The position numbers and the translations under genes were made by a program. DNA of 64,000 bases from Curvibacter delicatus NBRC 14919 (GTDB taxonomy: Bacteria > Pseudomonadota > Gammaproteobacteria > Burkholderiales > Burkholderiaceae_C). The first letter of the stretch is position 1. Each line of letters starts with the position of its first letter. The notes under the pieces were generated by a model. That model was not told where the DNA came from, searched no databases, and saw only the letters and a list, made by a program, of their open reading frames with translations. The stretch lies in the NCBI RefSeq assembly GCF_001592265.1, contig NZ_BCWP01000016.1, forward strand, positions 1 through 64,000, given 5' to 3'. Shown here piece after piece: positions 9,789 to 18,636 of the stretch.

Positions 9789-10658
9789 ATGAAAAAATTA
9801 CAGCCTCTCAAGGGACTCCGCGTGGTGAGCCTGTGCCTGAACCTGCCAGGCCCGGCGGCCTTGCTGCGCTGTCGCCAAATGGGTGCCACATGCGTCAAAT
9901 TGGAACCGCCAGCCGGTGACCCCATGCGCCACTACCAACGCAGCGCCTATGACGATCTGCACCAGGGTATTCGCATCCTGAGCGCGGACCTCAAGACAGC
10001 GGCAGGCCAGAAAACACTGCACCAGGCGCTGGCCAAGAGCGATGTGTTGCTCACCTCATTTCGCCCCTCCGCCCTCAGCAAACTGGGGCTGGACTGGAAA
10101 AAACTGCACAAGCTCTACCCTGCCCTCAGCCAGGTCGCCATCGTCGGGGCCGGTGGCGTGCGTGCGGAAGAACCCGGCCATGACCTCACCTACCTGGCGG
10201 AACACGACCTGGTCACCGGTCTGGACTTGCCGGCCACGCTGTACTCGGACATGGGTGGCTCCCTGCTGGCCAGCGAGGCGGTACTGCAGGCCGTCATGCA
10301 CCAGCAGCGCCACGGCAAAGGCATTTTTCTGGAAGTCGCCCTGTCGGACGCCGCTGCCTGGCTGGCCGCCCCGCGGCGTTGGGGGTTGACGCAAACCAAG
10401 GGTGCCGTGGGCGGCGCCCATGCGGGCTACCGCGTCTACCCCTGCAAGGACGGCCGGGTGGCGGTGGCCGCACTCGAACCGCATTTCGCAGCCGCGTTGT
10501 GCCAGGCCGCTGGCGTGGCCGGCAGCGACATGCGCAGCATGCTGGCGCCTGCCACGCAAAAAGCGATTGCCGCCTTTCTGCTCACACAAACCCGTCGGCA
10601 GCTCGACCGGCTGGCACAGGCGCAGGACATTCCGCTGCACACGCTATCAAAACAATAG
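9789..10658 (+). CDS. Short CaiB/BaiF-type CoA-transferase-like protein
   Basis: A 289-residue member of the class III CoA transferase / 2-methylacyl-CoA racemase fold. The N-terminal pattern PLKGLRVVSLCLNLPGPAA and KLEPPAGDPMR and the segment GHDLTYLAEHDL (holding the conserved Asp) are family features. Racemases are usually 360-400 residues, so about 80-100 residues are missing from the C-terminus. The last codons and the TAG stop lie inside a dispersed repeat (10641-10707), which suggests the gene was shortened by that insertion. Whether it is still active is unclear. It diverges from the HD-GYP gene and meets ygiQ tail to tail. Confidence 0.75.
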   Translation: MKKLQPLKGLRVVSLCLNLPGPAALLRCRQMGATCVKLEPPAGDPMRHYQRSAYDDLHQGIRILSADLKTAAGQKTLHQALAKSDVLLTSFRPSALSKLGLDWKKLHKLYPALSQVAIVGAGGVRAEEPGHDLTYLAEHDLVTGLDLPATLYSDMGGSLLASEAVLQAVMHQQRHGKGIFLEVALSDAAAWLAAPRRWGLTQTKGAVGGAHAGYRVYPCKDGRVAVAALEPHFAAALCQAAGVAGSDMRSMLAPATQKAIAAFLLTQTRRQLDRLAQAQDIPLHTLSKQ

Positions 10659-10707
10659 CTTCTTGCGCAGAAGAAACAAGGCCTAGAGGCCCATTTCACT
10701 CAGATCA
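10641..10707 (+). repeat. Dispersed repeat copy A
   Basis: One of five related elements in the window. It opens ACGCTATCAAAACAATAGCT, followed by TGCGCAG, AACAAGGCCTAGAGGCC and a run ending CATTTCACTC. It contains the stop codon of the CaiB-like gene. Confidence 0.7.
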
Positions 10708-10718
10708 AAGGAAACCGC

Positions 10719-13061
10719 TCACCGCGGCTTGCGCGCCGGCTTGCCCGGGCGTGCCGCGCTGCCGGTCTCACGCGGTGGCAAACCGGTGTGCTGCGTCAGG
10801 AGACGGCCCCTGCTTGGAACTGCTGCCTGACCGGCGCCGGACGGCTTGGCTGCCACCGGCGTGCTGTTCTTGCGGCGCGCGCTCTGGTAGCTGCCGTCGG
10901 TCAGTGGCTGGAAAGTCGGGATCAGGTGCTGCTTGCCATTGCCGATCAGATCGGCCCGGCCCATGGCTTTGAGCGCCTCGCGCAGCAGCGGCCAGTTGTT
11001 CGGATCGTGGTAGCGCAGGAAGGCCTTGTGCAGACGGCGGCGCTTTTCGCCACGCACGATGTCCACGCGTTCGCCCCGTGCATCCCGGTGCACGCCCTTG
11101 AGCGTGTTCAGCCCGGTGTGGTACATGGCCGTGGCGGTGGCCATCGGGCTCGGGTAGAAGGTCTGCACCTGGTCGGCGCGGAAGCCATTCTTCTTCAGCC
11201 ACAGGGCGAGGTTCATCATGTCTTCGTCGCGGGTACCAGGGTGGGCCGCAATGAAGTACGGGATCAGGAACTGCTTCTTGCCCGCCTCGGCACTGAACTT
11301 CTCGAACATCTGCTTGAAGCGGTCGTAGCTGCCGATGCCCGGCTTCATCATCTTGGACAACGGGCCCTGCTCCGTGTGTTCGGGGGCGATCTTCAGGTAG
11401 CCGCCCACATGGTGCTGCACCAGTTCCTTCACATACTCGGGCGACTTCACCGCCAGGTCGTAGCGCAGGCCGGAGCCGATCAGGATCTTCTTGATGCCCT
11501 TGAGTTCACGGGCGCGCCGGTACATGTGGACCAGCGGGCTGTGGTCGGTGTGCAGGTTCTGGCAGATGCCGGGGTAGACGCAGCTCGGCTTGCGGCAGGC
11601 GGCCTCGATCTCGGGCGAACGGCAGCCCAGGCGGTACATGTTGGCAGTCGGGCCGCCCAGGTCGGAGATGACACCGGTAAAGCCCTTCACCTTGTCGCGG
11701 ATCTCCTCCAGCTCGTGAATGACCGAGTCTTCCGAACGGCTCTGGATGATGCGGCCTTCGTGCTCGGTGATTGAGCAGAAGGTGCAGCCGCCGAAGCAGC
11801 CGCGCATGATGTTGACCGAGAAGCGGATCATCTCCCAGGCCGGGATCTTGGTGGCACCGTCATGGCTGCCGTTCTCGTCGGCGTACGCCGGGTGCGGGCT
11901 GCGCGCATACGGCAAGTCGAACACATAGTCCATCTCGGCCGTGGTCAGCGGAATCGGCGGCGGATTGAGCCAGACGTCGCGTGCCGTGCTGCCCTCGCCA
12001 TGCGCCTGCACCAGCGCACGCGCATTGCCAGGGTTGGTCTCCAGATGCAACACGCGGTTGGCGTGGGCATAGAGCACCGGGTCGGACTTGACCTGCTCAT
12101 AACTCGGCAGACGGATCACCGTGCGCTCGCGCGGTGGTCGCCGGGTTTTGCCCTGCAAGGCCGGGTTGGCGACAAAGGTCAGCGGCTGGATGGCCGGATT
12201 GGCCACCGGCTCTTCGCCCGCCTCCTTGGCGCACGTGCCGCCCTTGGCAGCGGCCTGCTCGGCCGTGGTTTGGTAGGGATTGATGTGGTCTTCGACGTGG
12301 CCCGGGGTGTCCACCTCGGTCGAGTCGATCTCGAACCATTCGGTGTCGGCCCCATGGGGCGACTCGCGGCGCACGAAGGCGGTACCGCGCACGTCGGTGA
12401 TTTCCTGCACCGGCACCTTGGCGGCCAGCCGGTGCGCCACTTCAACCAGGGCACGCTCGGCATTGCCGTAGAGCAGCAGGTCGCATTTGCTGTCCACCAC
12501 GATGGAGCGGCGCACCTTGTCGCTCCAATAGTCGTAGTGCGCGATACGGCGCAGCGAGCCTTCAATGCCGCCCAGCACGATCGGCACATCGTTGTAGGCC
12601 TCGCGGCAACGCTGGCTGTAGACGATGGCGGCACGGTCAGGCCGCTTGCCACCGACGTCTCCCGGGGTGTAGGCGTCGTCGCTGCGGATCTTGCGGTCCG
12701 CCGTGTAGCGGTTGATCATCGAATCCATGTTGCCGGCGGTCACACCCCAGAACAGGTTCGGCTTGCCCAGGGCTTTGAAAGGCTCGGCACTCTGCCAGTC
12801 AGGCTGGGCGATGATGCCGACGCGAAAACCCTGCGCCTCCAACACGCGGCCGATCACGGCCATGCCAAAGCTGGGGTGATCCACATAGGCGTCGCCCGTG
12901 ACCAGGACGATGTCGCAGCTGTCCCAGCCGAGCTGCTCCATCTCGGCGCGGCTCATCGGCAGAAACGGGGCCGTGCCAAAACGCGCCGCCCAGTACTTGC
13001 GGTAGCTGGTCAGCGGCTTGGCGGCGCGCGGAAAAAAGGAGACGTCGACAGGGGCGTTCAT
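10719..13061 (-). CDS. YgiQ-family radical SAM protein
   Basis: A 780-residue radical-SAM protein of the widespread YgiQ (UPF0313) family, whose reaction is not established. The N-terminal part (about 35-330) is the YgiQ-specific domain, beginning with [20 protein letters not shown]. The radical-SAM core starts with [15 protein letters not shown]422, C426 and C429 would bind a 4Fe-4S cluster and S-adenosylmethionine. [13 protein letters not shown] and [18 protein letters not shown] are typical later motifs. The last 70 residues are a basic, low-complexity tail. It stands alone between convergent and divergent neighbours. Confidence 0.93.
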   Translation of the reverse strand: MNAPVDVSFFPRAAKPLTSYRKYWAARFGTAPFLPMSRAEMEQLGWDSCDIVLVTGDAYVDHPSFGMAVIGRVLEAQGFRVGIIAQPDWQSAEPFKALGKPNLFWGVTAGNMDSMINRYTADRKIRSDDAYTPGDVGGKRPDRAAIVYSQRCREAYNDVPIVLGGIEGSLRRIAHYDYWSDKVRRSIVVDSKCDLLLYGNAERALVEVAHRLAAKVPVQEITDVRGTAFVRRESPHGADTEWFEIDSTEVDTPGHVEDHINPYQTTAEQAAAKGGTCAKEAGEEPVANPAIQPLTFVANPALQGKTRRPPRERTVIRLPSYEQVKSDPVLYAHANRVLHLETNPGNARALVQAHGEGSTARDVWLNPPPIPLTTAEMDYVFDLPYARSPHPAYADENGSHDGATKIPAWEMIRFSVNIMRGCFGGCTFCSITEHEGRIIQSRSEDSVIHELEEIRDKVKGFTGVISDLGGPTANMYRLGCRSPEIEAACRKPSCVYPGICQNLHTDHSPLVHMYRRARELKGIKKILIGSGLRYDLAVKSPEYVKELVQHHVGGYLKIAPEHTEQGPLSKMMKPGIGSYDRFKQMFEKFSAEAGKKQFLIPYFIAAHPGTRDEDMMNLALWLKKNGFRADQVQTFYPSPMATATAMYHTGLNTLKGVHRDARGERVDIVRGEKRRRLHKAFLRYHDPNNWPLLREALKAMGRADLIGNGKQHLIPTFQPLTDGSYQSARRKNSTPVAAKPSGAGQAAVPSRGRLLTQHTGLPPRETGSAARPGKPARKPR

Positions 13062-13189
13062 GGGACCTCGGGTAACCGGCTAGTGTAAGGTTTTACGCTT
13101 GTCGGCATCGGCCTGGGGCTTCTCGGTGCACATCGGCTGCATGCCACCTAGAATCGAATCGCCCCAGCCCATTCCAGGAACGCCATCCC

Positions 13190-14608
13190 ATGTCAGACCA
13201 ACCCCGTGCCGAGCTTGTCACCCTGTTCCAGGCGCAGCAGGCCGCCTTTGCGCGCGACCGCCTTCCCAGCCTGGCCGTCCGGCTGGATCGCCTGGACCGG
13301 CTGCAGCGCCTGCTGACGCAGAACGAAGAGCGCATCGCCACGGCGATCTCGACCGACTTCGGCAACCGCTCGCGGCACGAAACCGCGATTGCGGAAGTGT
13401 TCATCGTGCTGGGGGGAATTGCCCACACGCGCAAGCACCTCAAGCGCTGGATGGCCACCCGCCGTGTCGCCACCTCGTTCCATTCACTGCCGGGTTCGAG
13501 CTGGATCACGCCGCAACCGCTGGGGGTGGTCGGCATCGTCAGCCCCTGGAACTACCCGCTGCAACTGGCCCTGGCACCTGCCGTCGAGGCTCTGGCTGCC
13601 GGCAACCGGGTTCTGATCAAACCCAGCGAACTCACACCCCACTTCTCCGAACTGCTGGCCCAGCTGATCCAGCAGCACTTTGCTGCCGACGAGTGCGCCG
13701 TTGTCACCGGCGATGCCGACCTGGCCCGCGAATTCGTGCGTCTGCCCTTTGACCATCTGTTCTTCACCGGCTCCACCGCGGTCGGCCGCCAGGTCGGCAT
13801 GGCCGCGGCAGCCAACCTGACGCCGGTCACGCTGGAGTTGGGCGGCAAGTCACCGGTGATCATCGATCCCGACTGCGACCTGGAGGATGCCGCCCGCAAG
13901 ATCGCCGCCGGCAAACTGCTCAATGCCGGCCAGACCTGCATCGCCCCTGACTATGCCCTGGTCCCGGCCGACCGGCTCGATGCCTTCGCACAGGCCCTGG
14001 TACGTGCCGCGCGCCGGCTCTACCCCACCCTGGCCGACAACAAGGACTACACCAGCATCATCAACCCACGTCACCAGGCCCGCCTGCAGGGTCTGGTCGA
14101 CGACGCACAGGCCCGCGGTGCCCGCATCCTGCCCACCCATGAAACCGAAGAAGGGCAGGCAAGCACTCGCAAAATGACGCCGGTGCTGCTGCTCGACGTG
14201 AACGATGAGATGAGCGTGATGCAGGAGGAAATCTTTGGCCCGGTCCTGCCGCTGCGTCCCTATCTGAACCTGGAGGAAGCCATCGGCTACGTTAATGCGC
14301 ACCCGCGCCCGCTGGCCCTGTACTGGTTCGGCCGCAACACCGCGCACCGCGACCAGGTGCTGCGCGAAACCATCTCGGGCGGCGTCACCCTGAACGACAC
14401 CCTCTACCACGTGGCGCAGGAAAACCTGCCCTTCGGCGGCGTGGGGCCCAGCGGCAGCGGTGCCTACCACGGTGAAACCGGCTTCCACCTCTTCTCCAAG
14501 AACAGGCCGGTGTTCGCACAATCGCGGTTCTCGGGCGCCCGGCTGTTGCAACCACCCTATGGCAAGTTGGCCGACCGCATGATCCGCCTCTTGAGAAAAC
14601 TGGTTTGA
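13190..14608 (+). CDS. Coniferyl-aldehyde-type aldehyde dehydrogenase
   Basis: An NAD(P)-dependent aldehyde dehydrogenase of 472 residues. It has the general-base segment VTLELGGKSPVI, the catalytic Cys in NAGQTCIAPDY (about residue 250) and the NAD-binding sequence VGIVSPWNYPLQL and FTGSTAVGR. APDY after the Cys and the lack of a long N-terminus match the coniferyl aldehyde dehydrogenase (CalB-like) branch, which oxidises aromatic or long-chain aldehydes. The true substrate is not shown by the sequence. AGGAA precedes the ATG. No aromatic-pathway genes are adjacent. Confidence 0.85.
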   Translation: MSDQPRAELVTLFQAQQAAFARDRLPSLAVRLDRLDRLQRLLTQNEERIATAISTDFGNRSRHETAIAEVFIVLGGIAHTRKHLKRWMATRRVATSFHSLPGSSWITPQPLGVVGIVSPWNYPLQLALAPAVEALAAGNRVLIKPSELTPHFSELLAQLIQQHFAADECAVVTGDADLAREFVRLPFDHLFFTGSTAVGRQVGMAAAANLTPVTLELGGKSPVIIDPDCDLEDAARKIAAGKLLNAGQTCIAPDYALVPADRLDAFAQALVRAARRLYPTLADNKDYTSIINPRHQARLQGLVDDAQARGARILPTHETEEGQASTRKMTPVLLLDVNDEMSVMQEEIFGPVLPLRPYLNLEEAIGYVNAHPRPLALYWFGRNTAHRDQVLRETISGGVTLNDTLYHVAQENLPFGGVGPSGSGAYHGETGFHLFSKNRPVFAQSRFSGARLLQPPYGKLADRMIRLLRKLV

Positions 14609-14626
14609 GCAGAAGCCTTCCCGCTG

Positions 14627-14650
14627 CTGGCTGCGTTTTGCTGCAGCCAG
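14627..14650 (+). terminator. Weak hairpin after the aldehyde dehydrogenase gene
   Basis: CTGGCTGC and GCAGCCAG pair around an eight-base loop, 19 bases after the stop codon. There is no T tract, so it is a stem only and termination is uncertain. Confidence 0.3.
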
Positions 14651-14675
14651 GCAGACGCCCCCTGATAATCACCTC

Positions 14676-15251
14676 ATGCAACACCCTCCGGCAGCGCCAC
14701 GAACGCAACCCCAGTCCCTGAGCGACCTGTTTGTCTCCTTCTCCGTGCTGGCCCTGCAGGGCTTTGGCGGTGTGCTGGCCGTGGCACAGCGCGAACTGGT
14801 GGAGCGCAAGCGCTGGATGACGAACGAGGAGTTCGTCGAAGAATGGGCCGTGGCCCAGATCATGCCCGGCCCCAATGTGATCAATCTGTGCATCATGATC
14901 GGCGGGCGCTACTTCGGCCTGCGCGGTGCCCTGGCTGCCCTGTCCGGCATGCTGCTGGCACCAATGCTCATTGTGTTGCTGCTGGCGCTCGTTTATGCCC
15001 AATACGCCAGCCATCCCGGTGTGGTCGGCGCGCTGCGCGGCATGGGCGCTGTGGCTGCCGGCCTGATTGTGGCCACCGGGCTCAAGCTGTTGCCGGCACT
15101 GCGCAAGAACGCGCTGGGCCTGGGTACCTGCCTGACGCTGTGTGTGCTGTGTTTTGTGGCGATTGCCATCCTGCGCTGGCCGCTGGCCTATGTGCTGCTC
15201 GGGCTCGGCTCCATCGCCTGCGTCCTCACGTACCGCAGGCTGGCACCATGA
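14676..15251 (+). CDS. Chromate transporter, first half (short-chain ChrA)
   Basis: Membrane protein of 191 residues with one CHR domain. It carries the conserved LQGFGGVLAVAQRELV (FGG motif) and WAVAQIMPGPNVINL (PGP motif), and about five TM segments. Full-length ChrA has two such domains in one chain; here they are encoded by two overlapping genes, as in the short-chain CHR pairs where both proteins are needed for chromate efflux. The stop overlaps the next start by ATGA. Substrate is inferred from family only. Confidence 0.88.
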   Translation: MQHPPAAPRTQPQSLSDLFVSFSVLALQGFGGVLAVAQRELVERKRWMTNEEFVEEWAVAQIMPGPNVINLCIMIGGRYFGLRGALAALSGMLLAPMLIVLLLALVYAQYASHPGVVGALRGMGAVAAGLIVATGLKLLPALRKNALGLGTCLTLCVLCFVAIAILRWPLAYVLLGLGSIACVLTYRRLAP

Positions 15252-15826
15252 GCGAAGTCCTGCACCTGGCCTGGGCCGACTGGTTCCAGCTCTTCTTCCA
15301 CTTCCTTTCACTCTCCCTGCTGGCCGTGGGCGGCGCCATCACCACCGCACCGGACATGCATCGTTTTCTGGTGGACCAGCAAGGCTGGTTGAGCGACAGC
15401 CAGTTCAACGCCTCCATCGCCATTGCCCAGGCCGCCCCCGGCCCCAACGTGCTGTTCGTCGCGCTGATGGGCTGGAACGTCGGTCTCAATGCAGGAGGCC
15501 TACTGCCGGCCTTGTTTGGCGTCCTGGTGTCGATGCTGGGCATCATGCTGCCCAGCTCTTCCCTGACCTACTTCGCTTCGCGCTGGAGCCATGCCAACCG
15601 CGAGCTGCGCTCCGTCCGTGCGTTCAAACAAGGCATGGCCCCGATCGTGATCGCGCTGCTGATTGCCACCGGCTGGATCCTGGCCAGCGCGCACGGCGAG
15701 CCGGCCCGGGACTGGCCGCTGTGGCTGACCACCGTCGTCACGGCCCTCATCGTCTGGCGCACGCGGCTGCACCTGCTGTGGTTGCTGGCAGCCGGCGCCC
15801 TGCTGGGCTGGTTCGGACTGGTTTAG
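15248..15826 (+). CDS. Chromate transporter, second half (short-chain ChrA)
   Basis: Partner of the preceding half-transporter, 192 residues, with the second CHR domain: SLLAVGGAITTAPDMHRFLV and ASIAIAQAAPGPNVLFVALMGWN. About five or six TM segments. The ATG at 15248 is the natural start since it gives the ATGA overlap; the reading frame continues upstream but there it only shadows the first gene. The two proteins most likely form a heteromer in the inner membrane. Confidence 0.88.
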   Translation: MSEVLHLAWADWFQLFFHFLSLSLLAVGGAITTAPDMHRFLVDQQGWLSDSQFNASIAIAQAAPGPNVLFVALMGWNVGLNAGGLLPALFGVLVSMLGIMLPSSSLTYFASRWSHANRELRSVRAFKQGMAPIVIALLIATGWILASAHGEPARDWPLWLTTVVTALIVWRTRLHLLWLLAAGALLGWFGLV

Positions 15827-15840
15827 GGCCTGTTCACACC

Positions 15841-16674
15841 ATGCGCACGCTTAACCTGGTGGGTTGCGGCAGGGTCGGCAAGACCCTGGGGCACCTGTGG
15901 CACCGGCACCAGACGCTGTTGATTCAGGATGTCCTGACCACCGCGCCCGCAACCGCTCAGTCTGCCGTGGAGTTCATCGGTGCAGGCCGTGCCGTCAACT
16001 CACTGGCGCAGATGCGCGCCGCCGACTTCTGGCTGATCGCCGTGCCGGACCGGCAGATCGACGAGACCGCCCGTGCCATGGCACAGGCCTTCGCCGGCGT
16101 GCGGCCGGCCACGGCATTTCACGCCAGCGGCGCGCTCGGGGCCGCTGTGCTGGCCCCTCTGCGCGAACGCGGCTGGCACGTCGCCAGTGCCCATTGCATC
16201 CTGAGCTTTGCCACACCGGCCACGGCCGTGCAGCAAATTGCCGGCACGCCTTGCGGACTCGAAGGCGATGCAGCGGCCCTGCATGAACTGCGGCCGCTCT
16301 TTGCCGCTGTGGGGGCTGAATGCTTTGCGCTGGAGGCCGACAAGAAAGTGCTGTACCACGCGGCCGCCGTGTTCGGCACCAATTTCCTGCCGGTGCTGCA
16401 GGCCCTGGCGGAAGACCTGTGGCGCGACAGCGGCGTGCCGCCCGAGCTGCTGCCCCGGCTACGCACCTCGCTGCTGCGCAACGCGGTGGACAACGTGCTG
16501 GCCCTCGGTCCGGCGGGCGCCCTCACCGGCCCTGCCGCGCGAGGTGACACTGCCTTGGTACAACGCCAGGGGTTGGCTGTGAGCGCATGGAACCCCACAG
16601 CGGGTGAGGCCTACCGGGCCTTGAGCGAACTGGCCCAGCGTCTGGCTCGCGAAGGCCGGCTGCGTCAGGATTGA
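15841..16674 (+). CDS. Rossmann-fold protein with DUF2520
   Basis: A 277-residue NAD(P)-binding protein. The N-terminus MRTLNLVGCGRVGKTLGHLW is a Rossmann GxGxxG-type motif like that in pyrroline-5-carboxylate or 6-phosphogluconate-type reductases; VPDRQIDETA and FHASGAL follow. The C-terminal helical half from about 145 (SFATPATAVQQIAGTPCGLE to LTGPAARGDTALVQRQ) is DUF2520. The reaction is not known. It starts 14 bases after the chromate-transporter pair and may be co-transcribed. The ATG at 15841 is chosen because the open frame before it is antiparallel noise over the transporter. Confidence 0.85.
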   Translation: MRTLNLVGCGRVGKTLGHLWHRHQTLLIQDVLTTAPATAQSAVEFIGAGRAVNSLAQMRAADFWLIAVPDRQIDETARAMAQAFAGVRPATAFHASGALGAAVLAPLRERGWHVASAHCILSFATPATAVQQIAGTPCGLEGDAAALHELRPLFAAVGAECFALEADKKVLYHAAAVFGTNFLPVLQALAEDLWRDSGVPPELLPRLRTSLLRNAVDNVLALGPAGALTGPAARGDTALVQRQGLAVSAWNPTAGEAYRALSELAQRLAREGRLRQD

Positions 16675-16702
16675 GCCGAAGGGCGTGCCGACCGCGCGGC
16701 GC

Positions 16703-17152
16703 TCACGCCTTGGGCCGGCCGAAATTGAGAATTCGCGTGGCCATCCAGGTTTCCGCCAGGAAACAGGAGAGCGCCAGCATGAAACAGAACACGCCAAACA
16801 GGAAACTCACAATCGCCCCGCTCTCGCCTTGAAAGGCGGTGGTCTCGCCCAGGAACAGCAGGATGATGGTCAGGCCGATCATGAAGGCGCACAGCGTGAG
16901 ACAGCCGATGGTGCCGTTGGCCAGCAGGCCGCGCGTGCGCAAACGGGCCAGTTCCCAATGCGCCTCGCGAATGAATTCCGCGTCGGTGGACGACTTGAGC
17001 CGATCCTCCAGCACCCGGGCACGGTCAATGATGCGCGCCAGGCGACCGGCCACGGCGCCGATCATGCCCGACACCGCAGTCAGCAAAAACACGGGGGCCA
17101 CAGCCAGCTGGATGCCGTGGATCACGGTACTGGGATCAACAAAAAGACTCAT
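16703..17152 (-). CDS. DUF2721 membrane protein
   Basis: A 149-residue inner-membrane protein with about three TM helices: near 14-35, 75-101 (TIGCLTLCAFMIGLTIILLF) and 112-135 (SFLFGVFCFMLALSCFL). Between TM1 and TM2 is the conserved cytoplasmic loop ARIIDRARVLEDRL that defines DUF2721. Function unknown. It is convergent with the DUF2520 gene. Confidence 0.85.
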   Translation of the reverse strand: MSLFVDPSTVIHGIQLAVAPVFLLTAVSGMIGAVAGRLARIIDRARVLEDRLKSSTDAEFIREAHWELARLRTRGLLANGTIGCLTLCAFMIGLTIILLFLGETTAFQGESGAIVSFLFGVFCFMLALSCFLAETWMATRILNFGRPKA

Positions 17153-17161
17153 AAGCGGATT

Positions 17162-17371
17162 CTATTTGCGCAACGGCGCAAGCAAGGACGACAGGCCATT
17201 GTGGTCAATCTCGTGCATCAACGCCAGCAGGCGGCCGATATCGCCCGGCGGAAACCCTTCACGCGCAAACCAGTTGAGGTAGTTGCCCGGCAGGTCGGCA
17301 ATCAGGTGGCCTTTGTACTTGCCATAGGGCATCTGCGTCGTCACCAGACGTTGCAGCTGATGAACGTCCAT
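17162..17371 (-). CDS. DUF3820 small protein
   Basis: A 69-residue protein with the DUF3820 core MPYGKYKGHLIADLPGNYLNWF. The ATG at 17371 lies one base past the TGA stop of the SUI1-like gene, so translation is probably coupled. Function unknown. E. coli relatives (YqiX-sized quorum-type annotations aside) give no clear role. Confidence 0.8.
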   Translation of the reverse strand: MDVHQLQRLVTTQMPYGKYKGHLIADLPGNYLNWFAREGFPPGDIGRLLALMHEIDHNGLSSLLAPLRK

Positions 17372-17372
17372 C

Positions 17373-17735
17373 TCAGCCACCCGCCCGCTTGACCGTCCAG
17401 CCCTGGGCTTGCAGCGCAGCCACCACCTTGTCGCAGTGGTCGCCCTGCACTTCAATCACACCGTCCTTCACCGTGCCGCCGGAACCGCAGGCCGCCTTGA
17501 GCTTCTTGCCCAATTCGGTGAGCGCTGCTGCATCCAGCGCCACCCCGGTGACCACTGTCACCGCCTTGCCACCACGGCCCTTGGTCTGACGCGAAACACG
17601 CACAATGCCATCCCCCGCCGGAACAGGCTTCTTGAGATGGCACACACACTGGGCCACCGGCTGGCGGCATGCCGGGCACATGCGCCCGCTGTCGGTGGAG
17701 TAAACCAGGCCACCGGTACTGCGATGCTGCTTCAT
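17373..17735 (-). CDS. SUI1/eIF1-like translation factor (YciH family) with extra cysteines
   Basis: A 120-residue bacterial homologue of eukaryotic initiation factor eIF1. The SUI1 core (about 45-120) has VSRQTKGRGGKAVTVVTG, LKAACGSGGTVKDGVIEVQG and a terminal KVVAALQAQGWTVKRAGG-type helix. The N-terminal extension GLVYSTDSGRMCPACRQPVA contains Cys at about 20, 23, 31 and 33 (CPAC and CVC), which could bind a metal and is absent from E. coli YciH. The ATG at 17735 (MKQHRSTGG) fits family starts; an upstream ATG would overlap the neighbour. Member of a tight four-gene small-protein group. Confidence 0.88.
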   Translation of the reverse strand: MKQHRSTGGLVYSTDSGRMCPACRQPVAQCVCHLKKPVPAGDGIVRVSRQTKGRGGKAVTVVTGVALDAAALTELGKKLKAACGSGGTVKDGVIEVQGDHCDKVVAALQAQGWTVKRAGG

Positions 17736-17739
17736 CGGC

Positions 17740-17994
17740 TCAGTCCGGCACGAACTTGGCATTGAAGGTGGCCACGTCGGCTTCGTTCTCGAAGGTCACC
17801 AGCTGTCCCTGTTTCATGTCGCTCAGGCGGCAGGCGGCAAACAGGCTGTACCGGCCCTTGAGGTGCATGCTAGGCAGGTCGATCAAGGCATAGGGGTACG
17901 GAACGAAGACTTCGTGCTCGAACACCACGCGATGCACGTTGCGTGGCGAGGGGAACAGCTTGTAGGTGTCGGTGGTGATCGCTAGTGAAGACAT
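17740..17994 (-). CDS. Conserved-looking small protein of unknown function
   Basis: An 84-residue protein rich in aromatic residues (HRVVFEHEVFVPYPYALIDL) with no TM segment, signal peptide or motif that I recognise. It ends 4 bases before the start of the SUI1-like gene, so it is probably the first gene of the 17162-17994 unit. Coding is supported by length, the tight spacing and GC-rich third positions. Confidence 0.6.
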   Translation of the reverse strand: MSSLAITTDTYKLFPSPRNVHRVVFEHEVFVPYPYALIDLPSMHLKGRYSLFAACRLSDMKQGQLVTFENEADVATFNAKFVPD

Positions 17995-18057
17995 CGGATT
18001 TCATGCGCCGGCACATGCGCTGGCAGAAGGCAGGAAACCCAGATTGGAGCACGATTT

Positions 18058-18333
18058 TTATCGCCTTGCGGCTGGCGCCTCCCACTGTGTCGTGAACCGC
18101 GCCATGACCACCGATTCATCAACCTCACTTGCATGCCCCATCGCGGGCAACGCGACATGGATTTCCTCGATCTTCAGTCGTACCAGATGTAAAAGTTCGT
18201 TCAGTTCGCGCGCATCCTTGTGCGCTGCTCCATGCGACGTGTTGGCAAAAACTTGCCCCATTTTCTGAACCGTGACGAAGAGCTCATACAGCTCCCGGAT
18301 GGTTTCATGTCGATCCGTCTGGTACCCGTGCAT
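18058..18333 (-). CDS. Small helical protein of unknown function
   Basis: A 91-residue, mostly helical soluble protein (HETIRELYELFVTVQKMGQV; ARELNELLHLVRLKIEEIHV). The ATG at 18333 is chosen because GGAGGTGA precedes it at ideal spacing; an open frame continues 47 codons upstream without such a site. No recognised domain. It diverges from the PAS-GAF-HD-GYP gene, so a signalling link is possible but unsupported. Confidence 0.6.
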   Translation of the reverse strand: MHGYQTDRHETIRELYELFVTVQKMGQVFANTSHGAAHKDARELNELLHLVRLKIEEIHVALPAMGHASEVDESVVMARFTTQWEAPAARR

Positions 18334-18636
18334 GGCATCACCTCCGCTGATGAAGCCGCGTGCCGCCCCGGAGCTGTAACAGCTACATCTCCTCGCCAAC
18401 ATGCACTGCCATCTCTGATGGACTTTCGCAGTGCAACACGCGCTGACCTGCCATGGTAGGCCCATCAAAACCAATTACCATCCCCCAAATGGGGGGCTCG
18501 CTCGAACGCTTTGGGGTGTGTTCCAGGTGCTATAAGACTTCCTTGATCGTCGCTCTTATCCCAGGAGGACGACTTTTGCGGCGTCATGCGCGTCACGCGC
18601 GCATCCTGTTGCACAGATTCAGGAGAGGGGGGTGCG
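18334..18636. other. Divergent intergenic region
   Basis: A 303-base gap between a small minus-strand gene and a plus-strand HD-GYP gene. It holds a short hairpin, CCCCCAAATGGGGG, at about 18483-18496 and a purine-rich ribosome site (GGAGAGGGG) just before 18637. No convincing promoter hexamers, small gene or RNA was recognised. Confidence 0.5.

Noticed and set aside
11862-13088. Long open frame of about 408 codons on the plus strand opposite ygiQ
   Set aside because: It is antisense to a well-conserved radical-SAM gene, is rich in His/Arg/Gly/Val runs typical of GC-rich antisense frames, and matches no family.
14843-15247. Upstream extension of the second chromate-transporter half
   Set aside because: These codons only shadow the first half in another frame; the ATG at 15248 with ATGA overlap is the natural start.
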